A stretch of DNA of 64,000 nt from a virus. The DNA lies in the IMG/VR virus record IMGVR_UViG_3300048583_000100, positions 33,428 through 97,427 of that record, one strand, 5' to 3'. This document shows, piece by piece, positions 41,127-50,984 of the stretch (its first letter is position 1; every line of letters starts with the position of its first letter). A program made the position numbers and the translations under genes. Under the pieces are notes generated by a model, which was given only the letters and a program-made list of their open reading frames with translations, was not told the origin of the DNA and did no database searches.

Positions 41127-42008
41127 TTAGAGCTCCTCAGGAACCGGAAGCTTGAGTCGTTCAAGCTCAGACTTGCTAGCCTTGATGACTTCGGCTGCAT
41201 TGGGAAGCTTCTTAACAAGAGCAATGACACCTTCAGCAGTCATGACGTCTGCGGGCTTAGCACCCTTACCGAAGATGTACTTGACGATCTCATTTGGATC
41301 ATTCGTAGCTTCAAGCTCCTTCGAGAACTTGATTGACTTGCCCATCTTCTTGAGGATGGCTTCGAGCTCTTCAGGAGTTACGGTGTCTACAGACTTGTTG
41401 AGCTTGCCAGTCTTCTCATTGAATTTGGCAGCCTTGAAGAGACGCTTCATGCCAGAATCCATGGTGATGGATTTGGAAGCACGAGCATAAGGCTTTCCAT
41501 TCTCATCACGGAGAACGAAGTCCTTGTCCTTCTCTTGCTTGTGAGCCAGTGCCGTGAACATAATGATGTTGCGAACTGCACCGGGATACTTGGAGCCAGC
41601 TCCCTGAGCAGAGTGGTACATAAAGCGAGCCCAGTCCTTGTCGTTGACGAACATCAGGTCGACTTGAACCTTCTTGCCGTTTACTGGGACTGCGTAAGAG
41701 CCAACCTTGGTACCTGCGTTGTAGCCACCCTCACCATTGGTTGCCTTCAGCATCTTGGCGTCGATGTCTTTGACATCAGAATCTTCCAAGGAGAATGCAA
41801 TATCGATGTCACCGCTGTCCTTCTTCTTTCCAAGAAGAGTAAGAGCCGTAGAGCCGAGGAGGTCCGCTTTCAGAGTTTCTACTGAGACACCAGTAGCCTT
41901 TGACACGAATTCGAGCGCAGCCTTGACATCTGCTGTGGTCGCGCGATCTGTTCCGTACTTAGAAGTAGCTCCGCCACCTTCAGCGAGGAACTGTTTGAAC
42001 GTAATCAT
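41127..42008 (-). CDS. Nucleotidyltransferase-like protein with capsid-targeting N-terminus
   Basis: 293 aa. MITFKQFLAEGG is nearly the same peptide as in 11936 (MFTFKQFISES) and 24319 (SFKEFLAEGG), with cutting after L-A-E. LLGSTALTLLGKKKDSGDIDIAF (quoted in two parts: GSTALTLLG, then SGDIDIAF) is a Pol-beta-type nucleotidyltransferase signature, and KKVQVDLMFV gives the third carboxylate. Lys-rich helical C-terminus. Promoter: GATAAATA at 42038-42045. Substrate unknown (protein AMPylation or RNA ends are possible). Confidence 0.78.
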   Translation of the reverse strand: MITFKQFLAEGGGATSKYGTDRATTADVKAALEFVSKATGVSVETLKADLLGSTALTLLGKKKDSGDIDIAFSLEDSDVKDIDAKMLKATNGEGGYNAGTKVGSYAVPVNGKKVQVDLMFVNDKDWARFMYHSAQGAGSKYPGAVRNIIMFTALAHKQEKDKDFVLRDENGKPYARASKSITMDSGMKRLFKAAKFNEKTGKLNKSVDTVTPEELEAILKKMGKSIKFSKELEATNDPNEIVKYIFGKGAKPADVMTAEGVIALVKKLPNAAEVIKASKSELERLKLPVPEEL

Positions 42009-42037
42009 TGCTGTGCCTTAAGGGTTGCTTGACTTTC

Positions 42038-42045
42038 TATTTATC
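42038..42045 (-). promoter_or_regulatory. T4-type late promoter (GATAAATA), minus strand
   Basis: Late box 30 bp upstream of the nucleotidyltransferase-like gene at 42008; it forms a divergent pair with 42064-42071. Confidence 0.75.
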
Positions 42046-42063
42046 CCCCAATGACCATTAGGC

Positions 42064-42071
42064 GATAAATA
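42064..42071 (+). promoter_or_regulatory. T4-type late promoter (GATAAATA), plus strand
   Basis: Late box for the tail-fibre module, 57 bp before ATG 42128. Confidence 0.75.
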
Positions 42072-42127
42072 GCTTCAGAATTGTTCGGTCCTAGATTTGG
42101 GTCCGGCCGCTTAGGAGATTTTCTGAA

Positions 42128-44677
42128 ATGCGTATTGACGGCGTTACCCTCGTACAAGGTTCTGATGCAGAGAACCTGGTAGTTGCGCAGGGTGCAGCGT
42201 TCCCAGCTTCACCTGACCCAGGCGAACTGTTCTACCGTAACGACGGTGGTAACGTAGGACTGTACTTCTATGATGCGGGTTCTTGGAAGAGAATTATCTC
42301 CGCAGCCGAATCCATTTCGACACTTCTACCTGACATCATCACCCCTGGCACCTACAAGTCCCTAACGATCAATGCGAAGGGACTAGCAACTGATGGCACC
42401 AATCCGACGACTCTTGCTGGTTACGGCATCACCGATGCGCAGCCAATTGATGGTGACCTAACAGCAATTGCTGCTTTGGTGGGTACATCGGGATTGCTTC
42501 GCAAGACAGCTGTGAACACCTGGTCGCTCGACACTGCTGCGTATTTGACCGCGAACCAATCAATCACTCTGTCGGGTGATGTCACTGGTACGGGTACGAC
42601 TGCAATTACGACCACACTTGCGAATACTGCTGTGACGCTAGGTTCGTACGGCTCTGCAACACAGGTTGGAACATTCACAGTCGACTCAAAGGGCAGACTG
42701 ACAGCCGCAGCAAACGTTGCGATTGCGATTGCGACTTCCGCTGTCACGTCGGGCACATTCATCGATGCGCGTATCGCACAGTCGAACGTAACACAACACC
42801 AAGCAGCTCTATCACTTACGCTCAGCCAGCTCAGCAACGCAACGACAGTCGGCAGAAACTTTGCTTCGCTTGTCAACCCTTCTGCAATTACGTTCCCTCG
42901 AATCAACGCGGACAACACTGTCACTGCGCTAGATGCAGCAGCGTTTAGAACCGCAATTGGTGCCGCAACTGGAACAGTAACTTCGGTATCTGCTGGCAAT
43001 GGAATGACCTTCACCACGATCACCACTACCGGTGCCGTGACAATGGGTACTCCATCAAGCATCACTCTTGTTTCTACCAACAGCGTAGCAGCAGGAACGC
43101 ACTCGCATGCCTTTGAACCCGGTGGAACTACAGCCCAGTATCTTCGTGGTGATGGTTCGCTTGCTACGTTCCCAACGGTACCAACAAATCTAGATTCTCT
43201 CACTGACGTTACGATCACAGCTAACTCCGCTGGAGAGATTCTAAAGTGGGATGGCGCAGCATGGGTAAACAACACGCTAGCTGAGGCTGGAATCGCTGCT
43301 GCGGGCCACGTGCATTCTGCTGCTGACATCACGTCTGGCACGTTTGCGAACGCACGCATTGCGCAGTCGAACGTAACACAGCACCAGGCTTCTCTGTCTA
43401 TCGATTGGTCACAGCTCACAGGTACTCAGCCGCCGCTGGTTCTAACAGATGTCTTCACCGTAGCATCTCAAGTTGCCCAGCTAGCCCTTACTGCACAAGA
43501 AGGCGATATTGCTATTCGTACAGACGAAAGCAAAACCTACGTGCACAATGGTGGTGTTGCTGGCACCATGGCAGATTGGTCTGAGCTTATTTCTCCGACT
43601 GACGGCGTCATCACATTCAACACTCGTACGGGTGCAGTCACGCTAACATCGCTCGACGTTACTACTGCTCTTGGATATACTCCTTGGCATGTAGGAAATG
43701 ACGGAGCTACGTCTGGTCTAGATGCCGATCTCTTGGATGGTCAGCATGGTGCATTCTATCAGGATGCTGGTAACCTAAATGCTGGCACACTCGCTAACGC
43801 CAGAGTATCGGCGTCAAACGTAACGCAGCACCAAGCATCCCTGTCGCTGACGTTGAGCCAAATAAGCAACGCGACTACTGTTGGACGTAACATTGCCGGA
43901 CTAACGAACCCGTCTGCCATCACGTTCCTTCGAATGAATGCAGACAACACGGTCACTGCATTGGACGCAGCGGCATTTAGAACGGCAATTGGCGCTGGGT
44001 CGGGAGCAGGTACCGTAACGTCTGTAGATTTGGTCAGCACGACTGGCCTAACTGCATCTGGTGGTCCAGTAACTGGAAGCGGATCGCTGACGTATACGCT
44101 AAGCGCAAATCTCCAGAGCTGGTCAGCCATTGCACCAGCAACAAAGTTGGATGCTAGCGCATACACCGCCGCAGATGTTCTTGCTAAGCTGCTAACTGTT
44201 GACGGCGCTTCGTCGGGGCTAGATGCTGATCTGTTGGATGGTCAGAGTGGCGCGTACTATCTAAGCTTGACCAACGCCACGGGTGTTCTGTCAGAAACCA
44301 ATGGTGGTACCGGATTGTCGAGCGTTGCCGACGGTAACTATGTCCGTGGTACTGCTGGCACAGCAATGGAAGAACGCACGCCTACGCAGGTTCGCGGTGA
44401 CATCAATGCTAAGACTTTCACGATGTCTCCAACACCGCCTGGGTCTCCTAACGAGGGCGATGAATGGCTAGACACTATTACCACCATCAAGTACAAGTGG
44501 ATCGTTGGCACGACTTCTAGCACATGGGTCGAGCTAGAGCAGACGAAAGTATCGGGGCCAGCAGTCCAGACGTACATCCAGAACACGCAGCCAGCAGAAG
44601 ATATTCCGTACATCTGGTACCAGACGGGACTAGGTGACACTGGAGAAGACATCTCCGTATGGCTGAACGTAGTATAA
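42128..44677 (+). CDS. Tail fibre / phage tail-repeat protein
   Basis: 849 aa, low complexity and rich in Thr, Ala, Ser and Gly. Short repeats recur: ARIAQSNVTQHQA / ARVSASNVTQHQA, NATTVGRN, NADNTVTALDAAAFRTAIGA, SGLDADLLDGQ. These are standard in trimeric tail-fibre shafts. The start MRIDGVTLVQGSDAENLV would attach to the baseplate or a preceding fibre part. No S74 chaperone at the end. AGGAG ten bases before the ATG. First gene of the late plus-strand module. Confidence 0.88.
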   Translation: MRIDGVTLVQGSDAENLVVAQGAAFPASPDPGELFYRNDGGNVGLYFYDAGSWKRIISAAESISTLLPDIITPGTYKSLTINAKGLATDGTNPTTLAGYGITDAQPIDGDLTAIAALVGTSGLLRKTAVNTWSLDTAAYLTANQSITLSGDVTGTGTTAITTTLANTAVTLGSYGSATQVGTFTVDSKGRLTAAANVAIAIATSAVTSGTFIDARIAQSNVTQHQAALSLTLSQLSNATTVGRNFASLVNPSAITFPRINADNTVTALDAAAFRTAIGAATGTVTSVSAGNGMTFTTITTTGAVTMGTPSSITLVSTNSVAAGTHSHAFEPGGTTAQYLRGDGSLATFPTVPTNLDSLTDVTITANSAGEILKWDGAAWVNNTLAEAGIAAAGHVHSAADITSGTFANARIAQSNVTQHQASLSIDWSQLTGTQPPLVLTDVFTVASQVAQLALTAQEGDIAIRTDESKTYVHNGGVAGTMADWSELISPTDGVITFNTRTGAVTLTSLDVTTALGYTPWHVGNDGATSGLDADLLDGQHGAFYQDAGNLNAGTLANARVSASNVTQHQASLSLTLSQISNATTVGRNIAGLTNPSAITFLRMNADNTVTALDAAAFRTAIGAGSGAGTVTSVDLVSTTGLTASGGPVTGSGSLTYTLSANLQSWSAIAPATKLDASAYTAADVLAKLLTVDGASSGLDADLLDGQSGAYYLSLTNATGVLSETNGGTGLSSVADGNYVRGTAGTAMEERTPTQVRGDINAKTFTMSPTPPGSPNEGDEWLDTITTIKYKWIVGTTSSTWVELEQTKVSGPAVQTYIQNTQPAEDIPYIWYQTGLGDTGEDISVWLNVV

Positions 44678-44680
44678 ATA
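44673..44680 (+). promoter_or_regulatory. T4-type late promoter (TATAAATA)
   Basis: Exact T4 late consensus followed by CT, overlapping the stop of the fibre gene and 24 bp before ATG 44705. Confidence 0.85.
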
Positions 44681-44704
44681 CTCCCTGAAGACGGAGAAAC
44701 ACTC

Positions 44705-44995
44705 ATGGCACTAGTAAACGTATTCGGCAAGCTTGGGCTTGACGGAACAATGCAGAAGATCGCTCAATACCTACAGCAGATTGCTGCCAACATTGGGCGT
44801 ATGTACCCCGATACGTCAGGTCGTATGAGAGTTAACGTCGAAGCCGGTACGATAAACACCGTGACTTCCGTAACCTCAATGACTACGCTGAATAACCAAC
44901 AGCAACAGAGCGGCTACTTCACTAACTACGACCAATACGCGCAGCTTCAAATGTGCGCAAATGGTATTCGTTCCCAAATTAAGGTAACTCCATGA
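44705..44995 (+). CDS. Small virion-associated protein
   Basis: 96 aa with GGAGAA upstream. N-terminal helix (TMQKIAQYLQQIAANIGRM), then a Thr/Val and Gln-rich part (NTVTSVTSMTTLNNQQQQ). Located within the fibre module and overlapping the next gene by 4 bp (ATGA), so likely a fibre connector or baseplate accessory. No family recognised. Confidence 0.7.
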   Translation: MALVNVFGKLGLDGTMQKIAQYLQQIAANIGRMYPDTSGRMRVNVEAGTINTVTSVTSMTTLNNQQQQSGYFTNYDQYAQLQMCANGIRSQIKVTP

Positions 44996-46395
44996 CTACT
45001 GAAGTCACCCTACGCCCTATTCTTGATCGCAAGCAATGGGAAATGTGCAACTATGCGCCGGTCCTTTCGGCGATTGGTTCATTTGTTGTGTCCAGCAACT
45101 TGCACGATCAGTATCAGTACTACATCACAGCAGCAACGGTCATGAACATCTACGACCCAAATGAGGATGCGTGGATGGCAGGTCCATCACCTGCTCTTGC
45201 CGGCACATTTGGTGCTGGTTCTTGCGGCGTTCGCCACCCACATGGGCCACGTGGTTTCCCGACTGCTGGCACTACAACCACCATCACGACAAACCTTAAC
45301 ATTCAGCGCAGTCTGAAAAACTACACCATCAGAATTATTGCTGGGCCAAACGCTGGTACTAACGCTGTCATTGCATCCAACACTGTTGGCGCTAACGCCG
45401 TAATTACGGTAGTAACTCCATTTGGAACTGCCATCACGACTGCATCGGAATTCATCATACTGTCGGGTCGTATGTGGGTCGTCAATGCTGGTACTCAGGC
45501 AGCTGGTTCATTCAAGTACTATGACAACGCCCTGAACGTCTGGACAAACGCCAACCAAGCTGGCTTGCCGGCCACTATTGGTACGGATGCTCGTCTTGTA
45601 AGTACGCCTGGATATTTGGCGGACTTTAGCACCGGTACGGCTACTGCTGGCGGCGCTTCAACGCTGACTAACTCCGCAAAGGCCTGGGGTACAAACACCT
45701 GGGCAAACTACCAGGTGAAGATCATTGCTGGTACTGGTGCTGGTCAGTGGAGAACTATCGCTTCTAACACCGCCACAGTCCTAACTACTTCTGCGGCTTG
45801 GACAATTCAGCCAGATGCTACGAGCCAGTATGTCATTGAAGGTAATGACGACTTCCTTTACTTCCTAGGTAATAACGCCGTCACAATGTATCGATACAGC
45901 ATCTCCGGCAACACATGGACTACTCTTGCTCCAGGTGTTGCCCGTGCTGGTGCACCGGTTGCTGGTATGAGTGCTGCTTGGATTCATCAGGTAGAAGATG
46001 CAACGTTCAATGATGAAAGCAACTACCTAAACGGTAAGTTCATTTATTCGTTCCGTGGCACTACTGCAATTTTGGATCGCTACAACATTTCGTCCAATGC
46101 ATGGGAAAACGACATCGCGTATACCCCTAAGGTCGATACATTCCCGACAGGTACGAGCTGGGCATATGGCGCCAACAACATCTATGCAATGCAGCCAACT
46201 ACTGGTCGCCTACTCAAATACAATATCGCGCAGAATCGACTAGAGCCGTGCTCTCAGCTTTGGTACACGCAGGGCACTGCACATATCGGGGATAGGATGT
46301 TTGACGTAGTCTACACAGATGGAGCTACTAAATTGCGCTGGCTCTATTACCTAACAAGCAACCAGAACACCCTGTTCCGCATGCTACTCTTCTAA
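44992..46395 (+). CDS. Kelch/beta-propeller-like virion protein
   Basis: 467 aa. Repeated units with Y-[DN]-x-x-x-[DN]-x-W, for example MNIYDPNEDAWMAG, YDNALNVWTN, YSISGNTWTTL and YNISSNAWEN, are typical of Kelch-like beta-propeller blades. Between them are Gly/Thr segments NYTIRIIAGPNAG and NYQVKIIAGTGAG. Probably a receptor-binding or decoration protein of the tail. Expressed from the late module. Confidence 0.75.
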   Translation: MTTEVTLRPILDRKQWEMCNYAPVLSAIGSFVVSSNLHDQYQYYITAATVMNIYDPNEDAWMAGPSPALAGTFGAGSCGVRHPHGPRGFPTAGTTTTITTNLNIQRSLKNYTIRIIAGPNAGTNAVIASNTVGANAVITVVTPFGTAITTASEFIILSGRMWVVNAGTQAAGSFKYYDNALNVWTNANQAGLPATIGTDARLVSTPGYLADFSTGTATAGGASTLTNSAKAWGTNTWANYQVKIIAGTGAGQWRTIASNTATVLTTSAAWTIQPDATSQYVIEGNDDFLYFLGNNAVTMYRYSISGNTWTTLAPGVARAGAPVAGMSAAWIHQVEDATFNDESNYLNGKFIYSFRGTTAILDRYNISSNAWENDIAYTPKVDTFPTGTSWAYGANNIYAMQPTTGRLLKYNIAQNRLEPCSQLWYTQGTAHIGDRMFDVVYTDGATKLRWLYYLTSNQNTLFRMLLF

Positions 46396-46413
46396 TCAAG
46401 GCTTGAACACAAA

Positions 46414-49400
46414 ATGGATTTTCCTGCCAGCCCGTCCATCAATGACCTACACACCATAAATGGTAAGACGTGGAAGTGGAACGGTGAGGGATGGGAATCA
46501 GTAGTAACCGACCCGCTATCCGGATATACAGCTGCCGATGTTCTTGCAAAGCTGTTGACTGTCGATGGATCGGGATCGGGTCTCGATGCTGATTTCCTTG
46601 ATGGCCAAAGTGGTGCGTACTATCTCGATCTAGCAAATGCTACTGGCACTGTCACAAGTGCCATGATGCCTGCTTACACGGGAGATGTCACGTCTTCTGC
46701 GGGTGCAACGGTAAATACGATCGCGGCAAACGCGGTAACCTTCGCAAAGTTCCAGCAGATTGCAACTGCATCTTTCATTGGTAGAGATACTGCGGGCACT
46801 GGAAATGCTGAAGTGCTTTCGGTTGCAGCAGCCAAGACGCTGCTGAATCTAACGGGTACCAATTCTGGTGATCAAACGATTACTCTGACAGGTAACGTGA
46901 CGGGCTCTGGTACGGGTTCATTTGCTACAACTATTGCTGCTGGCGCTGTAACGCTTGCCAACATGGCGAACGTTGCTACAGGTACGGTATTCTACCGCAA
47001 AACTGCGGCTTCTGGTGCACCTGAAGTTCAGACACTTGCCACTCTTAAAACCGATCTCGGTCTTACAGGTACCAATTCGGGCGATCAGACTATCACGCTC
47101 ACTGGGCACGTAACTGGTTCCGGTACCGGCTCATTCGCTACAACCATTGGTTCTGGCGTTATCACCAATGCGATGCAAGCCAACATGGCCGCTAATACTC
47201 TGAGCGGAAACAATACTGGCTCGGCGGCAGCTCCGGCAGATTTGACAGTCGCCCAGGTAAAGACGCTTCTAAACTACACCAAATCTGATGTTGGTCTAGC
47301 AAACGTTGAAAACACTGCTCTGTCTACTTGGGCGGGTAGCTCAAACATTACGACTGTTGGTACTGGCGTTATCACGCTTGCTAACATGGCCAACATCGCA
47401 ACGGCATCCTTCATTGGTAGAACGACAGCAGCGACTGGTGTTCCAGAAGCGCTGACCGTTACTCAGGCAACTGCGATGCTGAACGTCTTCACGTCAGCTC
47501 TCAAGGGATTGGCCCCTGCTTCTGGTGGCGGTACAACAAACTTCCTACGTGCTGATGGTACGTGGGCCGCTCCACCAGCGAGCGGCACCGTAACTTCTGT
47601 GTCCGTGACAACTGCTGCTGGCGTATCTGGTTCTGTTGCCACTGCGACAACTACACCCGCAATCACCATCACGCTGGGCGCGATTACGCCAACGTCTGTG
47701 GCTGCATCCGGTACGGTGACAGGATCAAACCTTAGTGGAACGCATACGGGCACGAGCTCCGGTACCAACACCGGCGACCAAACGATTACTCTAACGGGTG
47801 ATGTCACTGGCACTGGCACTGGGTCATTTGCTGCTACGATAGCTGCGGCATCCGTCACGCTTGCTAAGATGGCCAACATCGCAACAAACAGTTTGATCGG
47901 ACGATCAACTGCACTGTCCGGTGTTCCTGAAGTAATCACTGTTGGATCAGGACTAACTCTTTCTGCTGGCGTACTTTCGGCGAGCGGTGGAACTGGTACG
48001 GTCACCACAGTGTCTGTCACAACTGCTAACGGTGTATCCGGTTCAGTAGCTACAGCCACAACAACGCCAGCAATTACGATTACCCTTGGCGCGATTACGC
48101 CTACTTCTGTCGCTGCTTCGGGAACCGTAACTGGTTCAAACTTGAGCGGTACGAATACTGGCGATCAGACGACGATTACGGGTAATGCCGGATCCGCTAC
48201 TGTCCTACAGACAGGCAGAACGATCGCAATCTCTGGTGCAGTAACGGGTACAGCAACATCGTTCAATGGTTCCGCCAACATTACGATTCCTATTACGGCG
48301 CTGGACGTCGGCTCTGCTACTGCGGGTACACTTGCAGTTGCTCGTGGCGGTACCGGCATTGCATCGTATACCGTAGGCAACTACATCTATGCGTCGGGTA
48401 CAACCACACTAGCCCAGAGAACTCCAGCTCAGGTACGTTCAGACATCGGCGCAGGCACTGGCAACGGAACAGTTACGTCTGTCTCTGTCACCACCGCCAA
48501 TGGTGTATCTGGTTCAGTCGCCACGTCGACAACTACTCCCGCCATTACGATTACTCTAGGCGCAATTACACCTACTAGCATAGTTGCCTCGGGCGCTATA
48601 ACTGCTGGCGATGCAATTATGTCTAAGGGTAGCAATGCGGGTCTGTTCTTTGAAAATCGCGCAAACGCTACACAGACGGCCGGCTGGTACAGGAACGGCG
48701 CCGAAGTAATACTGAACTATTCAGCGATCGGCGATGTTGCAACAATTAGCTCTGCCGGCAATGCGGGCTTTAACGGAAGCATTATTGCTGGCGGCAGCAT
48801 TACATGTGCGTCGGGTAACATCACGACCCCACAGAACTTTATATCAAGCACGGCGAACATTGTATTGGCGACGACGGGTGCTGGCGGGGTTTATCTAAGA
48901 CCATCCGGTGCAGGATCTACTACTGGGCAGCTTGTTATCGGCTCTACGGGAGATGTAAGCATTTCAGGAGGCGTGACAGCTACAGGCTCATATTTTGCAT
49001 CTGCGGGTTCATTGGCTATTTTGGGAACTACTGGCGCCGGTACGGTATCCCTCCGTCCTCAGGGCGCCGGGTCAGCTACTAACGAAGTCAGCATTTCCTC
49101 GGCTGGCGCAATGACAGTTAATAACCAGCTTCGTGTGCAGGGAACAGTACGAGCACAATCAGAAACAACCTCTCTGTCTGGTGAAGGTATTGAGATGTAC
49201 TACTCGGCAAGCCGAGGGTATGTCATTGTATATGATAGAACTACCAATGGTTGGAAAACTCTTAGACACTACGGGCTTAACGTTGAAACGTATGCATCAA
49301 ATACGCTCATCATGGATACTACGACATCCGGCATTGCAGTTACTGGTGCAATTACAGCAACAGGTAACATCACGGCCTACTCTTCGGATAGCAGACTAAA

Positions 49401-49710
49401 GACGAACGTTCGAGACATCGCGAGCGCTACCAAGAAGTTGATGTCTATTGGTGGTTACGTGTTCGACTGGGATAAGGAAGCTTGCTTGATCGCGGGCTTC
49501 AAACCAGATCATGACACTGAACATGGTGTGCTTGCTCAGGAAATTGAACAGGTTATGCCCGATGCAACTGCTCCAGCACCATTCAACAATGATTACCTCA
49601 CCGTTAAATACGAGAGACTGACGGCACTTCTTATTGCGGGCTTCAAGGAGCAACAGAAGGTCATTGAAGATTTGAAGTGGGAAATTGAAAAGCTTAAGGG
49701 GAACTTCTAA
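46414..49710 (+). CDS. Long tail fibre with C-terminal S74 chaperone
   Basis: 1098 aa. A shaft of repeats (NTGDQTITLTGDVTGTGTGS type; VSGSVATATTTPAITITLGA three times) is followed by a beta-rich distal region and, from about 990, an intramolecular chaperone: SDSRLKTNVRDI (catalytic Ser and Lys), VLAQEIEQVMP and a C-terminal coiled coil. S74 domains assist trimer folding and then cut themselves off. Shares the segment ADVLAKLLTVDG...GLDADxLDGQSGAYYL with the fibre at 42128. Likely the main host-range determinant. Confidence 0.92.
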   Translation: MDFPASPSINDLHTINGKTWKWNGEGWESVVTDPLSGYTAADVLAKLLTVDGSGSGLDADFLDGQSGAYYLDLANATGTVTSAMMPAYTGDVTSSAGATVNTIAANAVTFAKFQQIATASFIGRDTAGTGNAEVLSVAAAKTLLNLTGTNSGDQTITLTGNVTGSGTGSFATTIAAGAVTLANMANVATGTVFYRKTAASGAPEVQTLATLKTDLGLTGTNSGDQTITLTGHVTGSGTGSFATTIGSGVITNAMQANMAANTLSGNNTGSAAAPADLTVAQVKTLLNYTKSDVGLANVENTALSTWAGSSNITTVGTGVITLANMANIATASFIGRTTAATGVPEALTVTQATAMLNVFTSALKGLAPASGGGTTNFLRADGTWAAPPASGTVTSVSVTTAAGVSGSVATATTTPAITITLGAITPTSVAASGTVTGSNLSGTHTGTSSGTNTGDQTITLTGDVTGTGTGSFAATIAAASVTLAKMANIATNSLIGRSTALSGVPEVITVGSGLTLSAGVLSASGGTGTVTTVSVTTANGVSGSVATATTTPAITITLGAITPTSVAASGTVTGSNLSGTNTGDQTTITGNAGSATVLQTGRTIAISGAVTGTATSFNGSANITIPITALDVGSATAGTLAVARGGTGIASYTVGNYIYASGTTTLAQRTPAQVRSDIGAGTGNGTVTSVSVTTANGVSGSVATSTTTPAITITLGAITPTSIVASGAITAGDAIMSKGSNAGLFFENRANATQTAGWYRNGAEVILNYSAIGDVATISSAGNAGFNGSIIAGGSITCASGNITTPQNFISSTANIVLATTGAGGVYLRPSGAGSTTGQLVIGSTGDVSISGGVTATGSYFASAGSLAILGTTGAGTVSLRPQGAGSATNEVSISSAGAMTVNNQLRVQGTVRAQSETTSLSGEGIEMYYSASRGYVIVYDRTTNGWKTLRHYGLNVETYASNTLIMDTTTSGIAVTGAITATGNITAYSSDSRLKTNVRDIASATKKLMSIGGYVFDWDKEACLIAGFKPDHDTEHGVLAQEIEQVMPDATAPAPFNNDYLTVKYERLTALLIAGFKEQQKVIEDLKWEIEKLKGNF
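47587..48600 (+). repeat. Threefold repeat cassette in tail fibre
   Basis: Three copies of a cassette of about 40 codons (VSGSVATATTTPAITITLGA and flanks) begin near 47587, 48000 and 48470. Protein copies are almost identical, while the DNA differs at many third positions, so they are old copies kept by selection and not recent duplications. Confidence 0.8.
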
Positions 49711-50354
49711 TGCCGCTGCCAGGGTCAGGAGCAATTTCGCTGGGTCAAATTCAGACTGAGTATGGCGGCGCTAATCCAATCTCAATATCAGAGTACTACA
49801 GAGGCGGTGGCCTTGTTCCCAACGCTGCGCCCAATCTAAGCGTGCCTACCTCTCCTGGCGCTATTAGTTTCTCAAATTTCTATGGGGGTGCGAGTGGCCC
49901 TTCTGTTAGTCTTGCTGGATTGGATTCAATGTTCTTTGGGGCATCGGCGGCTGACGTTTCTATTCCTTATCAAGCAGACGCAACTTCAGAAGTTGCGTTT
50001 ATGACAGATGGCAGGTTTGGTTCATATAGATACAATGTTCCCGGTTTTGGGTCGGGGACAACCTATTATCCAGCGACATGGTTAACGACAAGCGGACATC
50101 CAACCAGCGTGTCAGACGATTACGAGATCAGAGCAACATTGACATCTGGTAATACCCCCACTACTAATGCCGGATTGAACACATGGTTAAATCTTGGTAC
50201 CGAAAGAGTCTGGGGTAATAGCGCATTTAGAACAACTTTGGGCATCACAAACTACGGGTCTGCAATACTCTTCGAAATTAGACCTGCTGGTGGTGGAGCA
50301 GTATTGGCATCTGCCAATATGACGATAGCATGTAGCGCAGAATGTAGCATGTAA
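49710..50354 (+). CDS. Virion structural / adhesin-like protein
   Basis: 214 aa. Starts SGAISLGQIQTEYGGANPIS and SISEYYRGGG, followed by PGAISFSNFYGG, a pattern common at the N-terminus of short phage fibre or needle proteins that follow a large fibre gene. Gly/Ser/Thr-rich, beta. Its ATG overlaps the stop of the fibre by one base (TAATG). Confidence 0.75.
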   Translation: MPLPGSGAISLGQIQTEYGGANPISISEYYRGGGLVPNAAPNLSVPTSPGAISFSNFYGGASGPSVSLAGLDSMFFGASAADVSIPYQADATSEVAFMTDGRFGSYRYNVPGFGSGTTYYPATWLTTSGHPTSVSDDYEIRATLTSGNTPTTNAGLNTWLNLGTERVWGNSAFRTTLGITNYGSAILFEIRPAGGGAVLASANMTIACSAECSM

Positions 50355-50371
50355 CTAATAGGAGAACACAG

Positions 50372-50614
50372 ATGAAAATCGAGCGTAAGAGATGGATGGT
50401 GAGCTACAATGCTCGCAATAAGAAGTGGTACGCTCAGCTGAAAGGTGAAGCGAACATTGAGTACCCTACACAGGGTGCCGCAATCAAAGAGACAGTTGTA
50501 AAATGCCGCGATGGTTGGGCCAATGGTGTGCCGCATGAGCTGATCATAAAGGCTAAGAATGGAAAGATTCGAGATAATCGCACCTATGGAAATGATCCGC
50601 GGGGTGGCGGTTAA
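50372..50614 (+). CDS. DUF2188-like small protein
   Basis: 80 aa. WMVSYNARNKKWYAQLKGE, then helix AAIKETVVKCRDGWA and ELIIKAKNGKIRDNRTYGNDPR fit the DUF2188 fold (strand-strand-helix-strand ending G-I-x-x-x-x-T-Y-G-x-D-P). Role unknown; common in phages and plasmids. GGAG upstream. Confidence 0.75.
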   Translation: MKIERKRWMVSYNARNKKWYAQLKGEANIEYPTQGAAIKETVVKCRDGWANGVPHELIIKAKNGKIRDNRTYGNDPRGGG

Positions 50615-50670
50615 CTCGTTAGGGGATCGCAGTCGCGATCATGTTGTAAACTCTCAAAGGAGGAGTGTCG

Positions 50671-50901
50671 ATGTTTAAGGTAGAGTTCCAGGTGTCACCA
50701 ACTAAGTCGCATGACGTAAACACGGAAGAAGCATTTCCGATTTTCGTTGGTGGCTTCTTCAAGCAGCTAGACAAGCGCGGAGGTAAAGTTCTTTTCCACG
50801 TGCAAGTTACAGGCGAACCTACGGTTGAATTCGTTCAGCCAAAAGGAACTCCGGGGCAAGCAGTAATCGTCGTACCTAGCGTAGACGTAGTGGGCTCCTG
50901 A
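50671..50901 (+). CDS. Small unknown protein
   Basis: 76 aa from ATG 50671, with AGGAGG seven bases upstream; GTG 50665 is too close to that site. Beta-rich (FKVEFQVSPTK, KVLFHVQVTGEPTVEFV). The 56-bp gap before it contains a hairpin GATCGC-AGTC-GCGATC. Last gene of the plus-strand module. Confidence 0.65.
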   Translation: MFKVEFQVSPTKSHDVNTEEAFPIFVGGFFKQLDKRGGKVLFHVQVTGEPTVEFVQPKGTPGQAVIVVPSVDVVGS

Positions 50902-50923
50902 AGTAACTTCCAAATCTCAGCAG

Positions 50924-50953
50924 AAAGGGCAGCGTAAGCTGCCCTTTCTTTTA
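50924..50953 (+). terminator. Intrinsic terminator of the tail module
   Basis: 10-bp perfect stem AAAGGGCAGC/GCTGCCCTTT with GTAA loop, then CTTTTA. Ends the plus-strand late module before the convergent gene at 50985. Confidence 0.85.
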
Positions 50954-50984
50954 TCCGGATGCGAAGTTTGAAGGACTTAAGCTG

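Noticed and set aside
42421-43419. 332-codon minus-strand frame
   Set aside because: Antisense to the repetitive tail fibre; open because of codon bias in the repeats.
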